The notes under the pieces were generated by a model. That model searched no databases. It saw nothing but the letters and a program-made list of their open reading frames with translations, and was not told the origin of the DNA. The position numbers and the translations under genes are program-made. Shown piece after piece: positions 43,208 through 51,060 of a DNA stretch of 64,000 nucleotides. The DNA is taken from the NCBI GenBank assembly GCA_903835235.1, contig CAILMF010000074.1:225052-289051 (forward strand), in the 5' to 3' direction. Every line of letters starts with the position of its first letter. The stretch's first letter is position 1. Source of the DNA: an uncultured Rhodospirillales bacterium. GTDB taxonomy: Bacteria > Pseudomonadota > Alphaproteobacteria > Acetobacterales > Acetobacteraceae.

Positions 43208-43324
43208 CGGGTTTCCTCCGGTTTTGCAGTCTCGTTGCCGCCAGCATGCAACGAAGCGAAGGGGCTGCCCAGCGGAAACCGCGGGCGCTAGGCTTCGCGC
43301 CAGTGCAACCAACAGGGGGCTTGG

Positions 43325-44116
43325 ATGATGCGTCTGGCAGGCAAGGTCGCGGTGGTCACGGGCGCGGCGCAGGGCATCGGCCTGGCGATCACCCAGCGCT
43401 ACCTGGCGGATGGCGCCATGGTGGCGATGCTGGATATCGACCGCGCCAAGTTGGCCGAAAGCGCCGCCACGCTGCCGGCCGACCGGGTCCTGGCGCTGCC
43501 GCTGGACATCAGCAAGCCGGAGCAGGTGGCCGCGACCTTCGCCGCCGTTGTCGCGCGCTTCGGCCGCTGCGACGTGCTGGTGAATAACGCCGCAGTGTCC
43601 TTCCGCAGCAGCTTCCTCGACATGCCCGCGGACAAATGGGCGCGCGTCATCGACATCAACCTGAATGGCAGCTTCCTGTGCGGCCAGGCGGCGGCGCGGC
43701 AGATGGTGGCGCAGGGCCAGGGCGGGCGGATCATCAACATGGCCAGCACCTCCGGCCTGCGCGGCGGCAGCGCCCGCAGCGCCTATGGCGCGGCCAAGGG
43801 CGGCATCATCAACCTGACGCGGGCGATGGCGGTGGAGCTTGGCGAATATGGCATTCTGGTCAACGCCATCGCGCCCGGGCCGGTGCTGACCGCCATGGCC
43901 AACCATGACGCGGTGCAGAAGCAGGCCTTCCTCGACCGCATGGCGCTGAAGCGCTACGCGACGCCCGAGGAGATCGCCGCCGTCGCCGCCTTCCTGGCCG
44001 GGCCGGACAGCAGCTTCATCACCGGCGAGACGATCAGCGTGGATGGCGGCTTCCACAATGCCGGCATGATCATGGACATCAAGCAGATGGCGCCTAGCGC
44101 GAAGGCGCTGCCATGA
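43325..44116 (+). CDS. short-chain dehydrogenase/reductase
   Basis: A 263-aa classical SDR. TGAAQGIG is the cofactor-binding motif, DIDRAK after the second strand suggests NAD(H), NNAA is the core motif, and the catalytic residues are in STSG and SAYGAAKGG (Tyr-x-x-x-Lys). The substrate is unknown. The gene overlaps the following DapA-like gene (ATGA), so the two probably act in one route. Confidence 0.9.
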   Translation: MMRLAGKVAVVTGAAQGIGLAITQRYLADGAMVAMLDIDRAKLAESAATLPADRVLALPLDISKPEQVAATFAAVVARFGRCDVLVNNAAVSFRSSFLDMPADKWARVIDINLNGSFLCGQAAARQMVAQGQGGRIINMASTSGLRGGSARSAYGAAKGGIINLTRAMAVELGEYGILVNAIAPGPVLTAMANHDAVQKQAFLDRMALKRYATPEEIAAVAAFLAGPDSSFITGETISVDGGFHNAGMIMDIKQMAPSAKALP

Positions 44117-45099
44117 ACTACGCGCTGCCGGAGGCGCGTGACTGGGTGCGCGCCACGCTGCGCGGCTACTTCACCGCGCTGTACACGCCCTTCACGCCCG
44201 ACAACCAGCTGGACGAGGCGGGGTTGCGGCACAACGTGGACGCCACGCTGGCGCTGCCCGGCGTCGGTGGCCTCAGCGTCAACACGCTGCACCAGGAGTT
44301 CTGGGCGCTGACCCAGGCCGAGCGCCTGCGCCTGGTGGAGGTGGTGCTGGACCAGGTGCGCGGCCGCGTGCCGGTGGTGGTCGGCTGTTCCGATCCGGCG
44401 CCGGACAACGTGCTGATGTACGCGCAGCACGCGCGCGCCCATGGCGCCGACCTGGTGATGGTGTGGCCGCCCTATTACGGCCCGCGCAGCGCGCAGGGCG
44501 TGCGGCATTTCTATGAGTGGTTGGCGCCGCGCGTCGGCATCGGCATGGTGATCTACAGCACCACGCTGGCGGAACTCGGCTTCTACCTGACACCGGACCA
44601 GGCCCAGGCGCTGCTGCCGTTGCGCGAGATTTGTGCGCTGCAATCCACCACGCTGAACTTCGCCAGCCATGCCGCCATGCTGGAACGCGTGGGCAGCGAG
44701 ATCGCGGTGGCGACCTCGCTGGAGGAGTACCACCTGTTCGGGCGGCTGAGCTTTCCGGAGCGGGCGCCGGAATTCCTCATCGGGTCGTCCAGGCCCATCT
44801 TCTGCCAATCCGCCGCGCAGCCGCATTGCGGGCGGTTCCGCGCGGCGGTGGAGGCCGGCGACTTCACCGAGGCGGCGCGGCAGGTGCGCGTCATCAGCGC
44901 CATCGCGGAGAAATTGCAGAGCCGTTACTTCGCCGCCGGCTTCCATCATGTGGCGCTGTTCAAGAGCCTGGCGGGGCTGCTGGGCATGCAGACCGGGCCG
45001 TTCCGCCCCGCCCTGGCGCCGCCGGACCCGCGCGAACTGGCCGAATGCGCCGCCGTGCTGGTGCAGGCGGGCATCCTGGCCGGCTCTACAAGCGACTGA
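44113..45099 (+). CDS. dihydrodipicolinate synthase/aldolase-family protein lacking the Schiff-base lysine
   Basis: A 328-aa TIM-barrel protein of the DapA/NAL family, recognisable from YTPFTPDNQLDEAGLRHNVD, VVVGCSDPAPDNVLMYA, the YY at 121-122 and MVIYSTTLAELGFYLTPD (the strand with the conserved Tyr). The strand that should carry the catalytic lysine (IGIK in DapA) reads REICALQSTT, with Gln at 177 instead of Lys. The pyruvate-binding GTTGE loop is replaced by VNTLHQE. It therefore probably cannot form a pyruvate Schiff base and may have another activity. Translationally coupled to the SDR gene. Its stop codon lies in a dispersed repeat. Confidence 0.83.
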   Translation: MNYALPEARDWVRATLRGYFTALYTPFTPDNQLDEAGLRHNVDATLALPGVGGLSVNTLHQEFWALTQAERLRLVEVVLDQVRGRVPVVVGCSDPAPDNVLMYAQHARAHGADLVMVWPPYYGPRSAQGVRHFYEWLAPRVGIGMVIYSTTLAELGFYLTPDQAQALLPLREICALQSTTLNFASHAAMLERVGSEIAVATSLEEYHLFGRLSFPERAPEFLIGSSRPIFCQSAAQPHCGRFRAAVEAGDFTEAARQVRVISAIAEKLQSRYFAAGFHHVALFKSLAGLLGMQTGPFRPALAPPDPRELAECAAVLVQAGILAGSTSD

Positions 45100-45141
45100 T
45101 TCACCCCTCCGGCGCGCTGCGCGCCTGCGGGGATCAGGCGC
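45091..45141. repeat. dispersed intergenic repeat, copy between convergent genes
   Basis: Reads CGACTGATTCACC ... GCGCGCTGCGCGC ... GGATCAGGCGC. It is the reverse orientation of the GYCTGATC ... GTGAATCAG block pair seen at 21427 and 976. It supplies the TGA stop (45097-45099) of the DapA-like gene and abuts the cysK stop at 45141. The central GCGCGCTGCGCGC can fold on itself. Confidence 0.45.
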
Positions 45142-46106
45142 TACAACCCCGCGAACAACTCCGTGCTCAGGTAGCGTTCGGCGAAGCTGGCGGCGATGCC
45201 GATGATGAGCCTGCCCTCCATCTCCGGCTGCCGCGCCAGGCCCAGCATGGCGTGCAGCACGGCGCCGGAGGAGATGCCCACCGGCAGCCCCTCCACCCTG
45301 GCGCAGCGGCGGGCGGCGGCGAAGGCGTCGCGTTCGGCCACGCGCATCACCTGGTCCAGCGCGTCGCGTTCCAGCACCGCGGGGTGGAAGCCGGCGCCGA
45401 TACCCTGGATGTCGTGCGGCCCCGGTTCGTCGCCGGAGAGAACCGCGCTTTCCGCCGGCTCCACGCCGACGATCCGCAAGGCCGGCTTGCGCGGCTTCAG
45501 CGCGCGGGCAATGCCGGTCAGCGTGCCGCCGGTGCCGACGCCGCCGACCACGGCATCCACCTCCCCGGCGCTGTCCACCCAGATTTCCTCCGCCGTGGTG
45601 GCGGCGTGGATCGCGGGGTTGGCGGGGTTGTCGAATTGCCGCGGCATCCAGGCGCCCGGCGTGGCGGCGACGATCTGCTCGGCGCGCTCGATGGCGCCGG
45701 CCATGCCGCGCTTGGCCGGGGTGAGTTCCAGCGTGGCGCCCAGCAGCTTCATCATCTTGCGCCGCTCGATGCTGGCGCCATCGGGCATCACCACCACCAG
45801 CTTGTAGCCGCGGGCGGCGGCGACGAAGGCCAGGGCGATGCCGGTATTGCCGCTGGTCGGCTCCACCAGGGTCGAGTCGCCGGGGCGGATCAGCCCCTCG
45901 CGCTCGGCGGCGTCCACCATGGCCAGGCCGATGCGGTCCTTCACCGAACCCAGCGGGTTCTGGAATTCCAGCTTCAGCGCCAGCCGGGCGCCCAGGCTTT
46001 CCGCGGCTTCCAGCTTGGGCAGCCGCACCAGCGGGGTATTGCCGATGATCTCCAGCACGCTGCCATAGACGCGGCCGCGCGGCGCGGCGGGGATGGGATT
46101 GGTCAT
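45141..46106 (-). CDS. cysK: cysteine synthase (O-acetylserine sulfhydrylase)
   Basis: A 321-aa PLP enzyme making cysteine from O-acetylserine and sulfide. IGNTPLVRL, the PLP lysine at 56 in LGSVKDRIG, the substrate loop TSGNTGIALAF and the phosphate-binding GVGTGGTLTGI are all intact. Divergent from the Rrf2 regulator gene with 60 bases between them, so Rrf2 control is likely. CysK is preferred over CysM from overall motifs. Confidence 0.93.
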   Translation of the reverse strand: MTNPIPAAPRGRVYGSVLEIIGNTPLVRLPKLEAAESLGARLALKLEFQNPLGSVKDRIGLAMVDAAEREGLIRPGDSTLVEPTSGNTGIALAFVAAARGYKLVVVMPDGASIERRKMMKLLGATLELTPAKRGMAGAIERAEQIVAATPGAWMPRQFDNPANPAIHAATTAEEIWVDSAGEVDAVVGGVGTGGTLTGIARALKPRKPALRIVGVEPAESAVLSGDEPGPHDIQGIGAGFHPAVLERDALDQVMRVAERDAFAAARRCARVEGLPVGISSGAVLHAMLGLARQPEMEGRLIIGIAASFAERYLSTELFAGL

Positions 46107-46166
46107 GCCCCCTGGATTACCACCATTCGCTATCGTAGTTTAGAGGCTTATCCGAGGGAAACGCCC

Positions 46167-46622
46167 ATGCTGTTGCGCCAGGACCGCGCCCAGACCGCCA
46201 TCGCCGTTGCGCTGGACGTGGCCTTCCACGCCGGGCGGGGTGGCACGCTGGTGGGCGCGGCGGAGGTGGCGGAGCGCCTGGGCGCGGCGCGGCGCGGGCT
46301 GGAGCCGGTGTTGCAGGCCCTGTCCCGCGCGGGGCTGCTGGACAGCGTGCGCGGGCCGAAGGGCGGCTATCGGCTGGCCCGGCGGGCGCGGGACATCCGC
46401 CTGTTGGACCTGGTGCTGGCGCTGGAGGACAGCGCCGAGCCGCCCGCCGCCGACGCGCTTTCCGGCGACCTGCAGCGCGCCGTGACCACGCCGCTGTGGA
46501 GCGAGCTGGACACGCTGCTGCGCGACCGGCTGGCGGCGATAAGCCTGGACGACCTGCTGCGCGCCGCGGCCCGCGCTGGCCTGCGCCGCCCGGCGAGCGA
46601 GCCGCTGAACTTCGCGATCTAA
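46167..46622 (+). CDS. Rrf2 family transcriptional regulator
   Basis: A 151-aa winged helix-turn-helix protein. The recognition region reads VGAAEVAERLGAARRGLEPV and the wing GLLDSVRGPKGGYRLAR is the Rrf2 signature. It contains no cysteine at all, so it cannot hold the [Fe-S] cluster of IscR or NsrR; it resembles CymR-like members, which sense cysteine metabolism through CysK. Being divergent from cysK and next to the sulfite reductase genes supports a sulfur-assimilation role. Confidence 0.85.
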   Translation: MLLRQDRAQTAIAVALDVAFHAGRGGTLVGAAEVAERLGAARRGLEPVLQALSRAGLLDSVRGPKGGYRLARRARDIRLLDLVLALEDSAEPPAADALSGDLQRAVTTPLWSELDTLLRDRLAAISLDDLLRAAARAGLRRPASEPLNFAI

Positions 46623-47431
46623 CCCGCAGCGCGGCGGCCGGGGGCCGCCACCGCCGGCAGCAACTGCGCCGCCAGCCCGACCACCTGGCCGATGACGACC
46701 AGCGCCGGGGTCGGCAGCGCGGCGCGTCGCGCCTCCAGCGTGCAGGTGCCCAGCGTGGCGTGCAGCACCACCTGGCCGGGCAGCGTCGCCTGCGCCACCA
46801 CGGCGACCGGTGTTTCCGGCGGCAGCCCGCCGGCCAGCAGGCGCAGCGCAATCTCGTCCAGCCGTGACAGCGCCATGAAGCCGGCGATGGTGCCGCCGGT
46901 CTTCGCCAGCGCTGCCCAGTCCACATTCTCCGGCAGGCTGCCGCTTTCGTCGTGCCCGGTGACGAAGGTGACGGCGCTGGCCAGGCCCCGATGCGTCAGC
47001 GGAATCCCCGCCGCCGCCGGCGCCGCCGCACCCGCGGAGACGCCGGGTACCACCTGCCAGGGAATGCCGGCGGCGCTGAGCGCCAGCGCTTCCTCCCCGC
47101 CGCGGCCGAAGATGAAGGGGTCGCCGCCCTTCAACCGAACCACGCGCTGGCCGGCGCGGGCGCCCTCGATCAGGCGCTTGTTGATCGCGGCCTGGTTCAG
47201 CGGCGCCGCGCCCTTGCGCTTGCCCACGGCCAGGATGGTGGCGCCGGCGCGCACCAGGCGCAGCACGGCGCGGCCGGGCAGGGCGTCGTGCAGCACCAGG
47301 TCGGCGCGCTTCAGCGCCTCGGCGGCGCGGAGCGTGAGCAGGCCGGGGTCGCCCGGGCCGGCGCCGACCAGCCAGACCTCGCCGGGGGCGGGGCCGTCGC
47401 CGGTGGCCAGGGCGGAACGGTCATGCAGCAT
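46619..47431 (-). CDS. cobA: uroporphyrinogen-III C-methyltransferase
   Basis: A 270-aa SAM-dependent enzyme that makes precorrin-2, the precursor of the siroheme used by the adjacent sulfite reductase. Motifs VWLVGAGPGDPGLLTLRA, HDALPGRAVLRL, VRLKGGDPFIFGRGGEE and GIPLTHRGLA are those of CobA/SUMT. The CysG oxidase/chelatase domain is absent. ATG at 47429-47431. Its stop overlaps the convergent Rrf2 stop by three bases. Divergent from the DUF2849-cysI operon. Confidence 0.93.
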   Translation of the reverse strand: MLHDRSALATGDGPAPGEVWLVGAGPGDPGLLTLRAAEALKRADLVLHDALPGRAVLRLVRAGATILAVGKRKGAAPLNQAAINKRLIEGARAGQRVVRLKGGDPFIFGRGGEEALALSAAGIPWQVVPGVSAGAAAPAAAGIPLTHRGLASAVTFVTGHDESGSLPENVDWAALAKTGGTIAGFMALSRLDEIALRLLAGGLPPETPVAVVAQATLPGQVVLHATLGTCTLEARRAALPTPALVVIGQVVGLAAQLLPAVAAPGRRAAG

Positions 47432-47542
47432 GCGGAAGTTCCACGGCAGAGGGTGCGGGCTTGCGGCAGGATAACACGCAAACGACGCGTGAAAACTCAA
47501 ATCGGCCGAGCGACACGCCTTGTCAATACGGCTTACCGAGCG

Positions 47543-47579
47543 TAATTGGCGAACAACACAGTTTGTGGGCGTCCAATTA
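47543..47579. promoter_or_regulatory. nested dyad upstream of the sulfite reductase operon
   Basis: TAATTGG (47543-47549) and CCAATTA (47573-47579) are perfect inverted arms centred at 47561. Inside them is CACA-GTT-TGTG (47557-47567), centred at 47562. The whole lies 26 bases before the DUF2849 start codon and is AT-rich compared with its surroundings. It is a good candidate operator for CysB- or Rrf2-type sulfur control. Confidence 0.5.
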
Positions 47580-47604
47580 ACGTCCTGCCAAGGGAAAACC
47601 AGCC

Positions 47605-47922
47605 ATGAGCACCAAGGCCAAGGGCCGCACGGCCACCTCGCCCGTGGTTATCACCGCGAACCGATTGATCGACGGCCAGGTGGTCTGGCTCGGCACCGGC
47701 AATGCCTGGATGGAATCGCTGCTGCAGGCCCGCGTCGTGGCCGGCGATGCCGCCGCCGAGGCGCTGGCGGCGGGCCAGGCGGCCGAGCGGGCGCAGCAGG
47801 TGGTGGGCGTCTATGCCGCCGATGTCGCGCTGACGCCGCAGGGCGTGCGGGCGCTCTCGCAGAAGGAACGCATCCGCGCCGGCGGCCCCAGCACCGTGAC
47901 CCCGCTGGCGCAGGCGGCCTGA
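47605..47922 (+). CDS. DUF2849 family protein
   Basis: A 105-aa protein containing VVITANRLIDGQVVWLG and VVGVYAADVAL, typical of DUF2849. This family is almost always encoded directly upstream of sulfite reductase in alphaproteobacteria. Its function is unproven; a small accessory role in sulfite reduction is inferred from linkage. ATG at 47605 follows AAGGGAAA. Four bases separate it from cysI. Confidence 0.88.
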   Translation: MSTKAKGRTATSPVVITANRLIDGQVVWLGTGNAWMESLLQARVVAGDAAAEALAAGQAAERAQQVVGVYAADVALTPQGVRALSQKERIRAGGPSTVTPLAQAA

Positions 47923-47925
47923 GCC

Positions 47926-49623
47926 ATGCCGGAAGCCCCCTTCCTGCGCCCGCCGCAGCACGCCCGCACCTATCGCTATGACGCGGTGGACCGCGAATTC
48001 CTGGCCGAGCGCATCGCCGAGTTCCGCGGCCAGGTGCAGCGCCGCCTGGCCGGCGCGCTGACCGAGGATGAGTTCAAGCCGCTGCGGCTGATGAACGGGC
48101 TGTACCTGCAACTGCACGCCTACATGCTGCGCGTGGCGATTCCCTATGGCGTGCTGAACGCGACGCAGCTGCGCCAGCTGGCCTATATCGCCCGGCGCTG
48201 GGACCGCGGCTGGGGCCACTTCACCACGCGGCAGAACATCCAGTTCAACTGGACCAAGCTGGTCGACACGCCGGAGATGCTGGAAGCGCTGGCGGCGGTG
48301 GACATGCACGCCATCCAGACCAGCGGCAACTGCATCCGCAACACCACGACGGATGAGTTCGCCGGCGCCGCACCGGACGAGGTGGCGGACCCGCGCGTCT
48401 ACGCGGAAATCCTGCGGCAATGGTCCAGCCTGCACCCGGAATTCACCTGGTTGCCGCGCAAGTTCAAGATCGCGGTGCGCGGCGCCGAGGAAGACCGCAT
48501 CGCGTCCCGCACGCATGACGTGGCGGTGCAGCTGAAGCGCGACGCGGCGGGGGAGGTGGGCTTCACCATCCATGTCGGCGGCGGCATGGGACGCACGCCT
48601 ATTTTGGCGCAGCCGATCTTCGACTTCGTGCCCGAGGCCGAGTTCCTGCGCACGATGGAAGCGATTTTGCGCGTCTACAACGCGCTGGGCCAGCGCGAGA
48701 ACATCTATCGCGCACGCATCAAGATTTTGGTGCGGGACCTGGGGCGGGACGGCTTTCTGGAGCTGGTGAATGCGGAGCTGGCGCGGATGCCGGTGGAGCC
48801 GTATCGGCTGGCGCCGGAGATCGTGCAGGCGATCTCAGCGCATTTCGCCCCGCCGCCCTTCGCGCCGGCCGATGGCGCCGCCGCCGCGCTGGAACGCGCC
48901 ACCGCGGCCGATGCCGAGTTTGCCGATTGGGTGCGGCTGAACACGCGGCCGCATCGCCAACCCGGCTATGCCTCCGCTGTGATTTCGCTGAAGCCGGTGG
49001 GCGGCATTCCCGGCGACGCCACCGCCGAGCAGATGGAAGCGGTGGCGGAACTGGCGGAGCGCTTCGGTTTCGGCGAGCTGCGGGTCAGCCACACGCAGAA
49101 CCTGGTGCTGCCGCATGTGCACCAGAAGCACCTGCATGCGCTGTGGCAGGGGCTGCGCGCGGCGGGGCTGGGCACCGCGAATTTCGGCCAGGGCACCGAT
49201 ATCATCGCCTGCCCGGGGCTGGACTACTGCGCGCTGGCAAATGCGCGGAGCATCCCGATCAGCCAGCAGATCAGCGAGCGGGTAGACGCGCTCGACCGCG
49301 CTTTTGCGCTGGGAGAGCTACAAATAAAAATCAGTGGCTGCATCAATGCCTGCGGGCATCACCATGTCGCGCATATCGGCATTCTCGGCGTGGATAAGCA
49401 CGGTGCTGAGGCCTACCAGATCACCCTGGGCGGGGCGCCGGGCAACGATGCCGCGATCGGCGAGCTGATCGGCCCGAGCTTCAGTTACGACGATGTCGCG
49501 GGCGCGGTGGAGACCATCCTGCGCACGCATATCGCGCAGCGGTTGCCGGGCGAGCGTTTCCTGGATACCTATCGCCGCATCGGCCAGGCGCCGTTCAAGG
49601 AGGCTCTCTATGCCGCTGCTTGA
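47926..49623 (+). CDS. cysI: sulfite reductase (nitrite/sulfite reductase hemoprotein)
   Basis: A 565-aa siroheme [4Fe-4S] enzyme that reduces sulfite to sulfide. Cluster/siroheme cysteines at 429, 435, 472 and 476 (CPGLDYC and SGCINACGHHHV) have the canonical C-X5-C-X36-C-X3-C spacing. Siroheme-contact regions FTTRQNIQFNW, TSGNCIRNTT and RVSHTQNLVLPHV are present. The sulfite rather than nitrite assignment rests on the DUF2849/DUF934/cysK neighbours. The codons at 49318-49332 (CTA CAA ATA AAA ATC) are strikingly AT-rich. Confidence 0.93.
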   Translation: MPEAPFLRPPQHARTYRYDAVDREFLAERIAEFRGQVQRRLAGALTEDEFKPLRLMNGLYLQLHAYMLRVAIPYGVLNATQLRQLAYIARRWDRGWGHFTTRQNIQFNWTKLVDTPEMLEALAAVDMHAIQTSGNCIRNTTTDEFAGAAPDEVADPRVYAEILRQWSSLHPEFTWLPRKFKIAVRGAEEDRIASRTHDVAVQLKRDAAGEVGFTIHVGGGMGRTPILAQPIFDFVPEAEFLRTMEAILRVYNALGQRENIYRARIKILVRDLGRDGFLELVNAELARMPVEPYRLAPEIVQAISAHFAPPPFAPADGAAAALERATAADAEFADWVRLNTRPHRQPGYASAVISLKPVGGIPGDATAEQMEAVAELAERFGFGELRVSHTQNLVLPHVHQKHLHALWQGLRAAGLGTANFGQGTDIIACPGLDYCALANARSIPISQQISERVDALDRAFALGELQIKISGCINACGHHHVAHIGILGVDKHGAEAYQITLGGAPGNDAAIGELIGPSFSYDDVAGAVETILRTHIAQRLPGERFLDTYRRIGQAPFKEALYAAA

Positions 49624-50089
49624 GGATGGCCGGATCCTGCCCGACGCCTGGGTTGGCGTCGACGATGACGCGCCGCTGCCGGAAGGCCCGGTGATCGTGC
49701 CGCTGGCGCGGTTGGCGGAAGCCGCCGGGCGCAACGCGCCGCTGGGCGTCTCCATCGGCAATGATGTCGGCGTGGATGCGCTGGCGCCCTGGCTGCCGCG
49801 CCTGGCGTTGGTGCAGGTGGTGCTGCCGAAGTCGAAGGACGGCCGCGCCTTCAGCCAGATTCGGGCACTGCGGGAATACCACGGTTTTGCGGGAGAAATC
49901 CGTGTCGCCGGCCATGTGATCCCGGACCACTACGCCATGCTGCTGCGCTGCGGCGCCAGCACCGTGGTGGTGCCGGAAGGCGCCGACCCCGCGGTGTGGC
50001 AGGCCTCGCGCCACGTGGTGCGCATTGCCTACCAGCACGCGCAATCCGCCGAGCAACCGCTGGCGCTGCTGCGCCGGAAGGTGGCGTGA
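49610..50089 (+). CDS. DUF934 family protein (sulfite reductase accessory)
   Basis: A 159-aa protein with ALVQVVLPKSKDGRAFSQI, LREYHGFAGEIRVAGHV and YQHAQSAEQPLALLRRKVA, the DUF934 signatures. It overlaps the cysI end by 14 bases and has its own AAGGAGG, so it is co-translated. The family normally lies between cysI and cysH; here cysH is missing and a Bug binding protein follows. Function is unproven. Confidence 0.88.
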   Translation: MPLLEDGRILPDAWVGVDDDAPLPEGPVIVPLARLAEAAGRNAPLGVSIGNDVGVDALAPWLPRLALVQVVLPKSKDGRAFSQIRALREYHGFAGEIRVAGHVIPDHYAMLLRCGASTVVVPEGADPAVWQASRHVVRIAYQHAQSAEQPLALLRRKVA

Positions 50090-51039
50090 TGCGCCGGCGT
50101 TCGCTGCTGGCGCTGGCGCCGGCGCTGCTGGCCCGGCCCGCTTTGGCGGCGGGCTGGCCGGAGAAGTCGCTGCGCCTGATCGTGCCGGTCGCGGCCGGTG
50201 GCAGCCAGGACATCGTGGCGCGGTTGCTGGCGCGGCACCTAACCGATGCGCTGGGGCAATCCGTGCTGGTGGAGAACATGCCGGGCGCCGGTAGCAACAT
50301 AGGCTACGAGGCCGCGGCGCGGGCCCGGCCGGATGGCTATACGCTGCTGGCGGGGTCGGACTCGCTCTCCATCAACAAGGCGCTGTTCCCGCGGCTGGGC
50401 TTCGATGTCACCGGCTTTGCGCCGGTCTCCCGCAGCGTGAAGGTGCCGCAGATTTTCGTGGTCCGCGCCGACAACCCCGCGAAGAGCTTTGCGGAATGGC
50501 TGGACGGCGCGCGGCGCATGCCGGCCGCGGTGGGCACGCCGGGCAATGGGAGCCTGGCGCATCTGCTGGGGGAGGTGGTGCAGAGCGCGGCCGAGACGCG
50601 CTGGACCCATGCGCCGTATCGCGGTGGCGCGCTGGCGGTGAACGACCTGCTGGGCGGCAGCCTGCAGGGCGTGATGATCAATATCGGCGCCGTCACCGAC
50701 CACGTGCGCAGCGGCCGGTTGCGCGGGCTGGCGGTCTCCCCGGCCAGGCGCACGCTTGCGCTGCCCGACGTGCCGACCCTGGCCGAGCAGGGGTTTACCG
50801 GTATCGACGTGGTCGGCTGGCACGGCCTGGTGGCGCCGCCGGGCACCGACCCGGCGCTGTGCCTTCGCCTGAACGCCGAGGTGGCGAAACTGCTGGCCCG
50901 GCCGGATGTGGCGGAGCGCGTGCAGGCGCTGGGCATGGAGCCTGGGCCGGAGACGCCGGCGGAACTGGGCGCGCTGATCCAGGCCGATGCGGTGCGCTGG
51001 GCCGAGGTGGTGCGACGCGCGCGGATACAGCCGGATTAA
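50089..51039 (+). CDS. Bug family (TTT) substrate-binding protein
   Basis: A 316-aa periplasmic protein with signal RRRSLLALAPALLARPALA and hallmarks LRLIVPVAAGGSQDIVARLL, VENMPGAGSNIGYEA and HAPYRGGALAVNDLLGG. The TGA of DUF934 overlaps its ATG (TGATG), so it is transcribed with the sulfite reductase operon. A sulfonate or other sulfur-containing carboxylate ligand would fit that position, but this is speculative. No tctAB nearby. Confidence 0.88.
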   Translation: MRRRSLLALAPALLARPALAAGWPEKSLRLIVPVAAGGSQDIVARLLARHLTDALGQSVLVENMPGAGSNIGYEAAARARPDGYTLLAGSDSLSINKALFPRLGFDVTGFAPVSRSVKVPQIFVVRADNPAKSFAEWLDGARRMPAAVGTPGNGSLAHLLGEVVQSAAETRWTHAPYRGGALAVNDLLGGSLQGVMINIGAVTDHVRSGRLRGLAVSPARRTLALPDVPTLAEQGFTGIDVVGWHGLVAPPGTDPALCLRLNAEVAKLLARPDVAERVQALGMEPGPETPAELGALIQADAVRWAEVVRRARIQPD

Positions 51040-51060
51040 TCGGCGTCCGCGCGCCGCCGC

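Noticed and set aside
43208..43324. BoxR operator in the dctP/SDR divergent region
   Set aside because: TGCA occurs at 43225, 43247 and 43304, but no pair has the N6 spacing.
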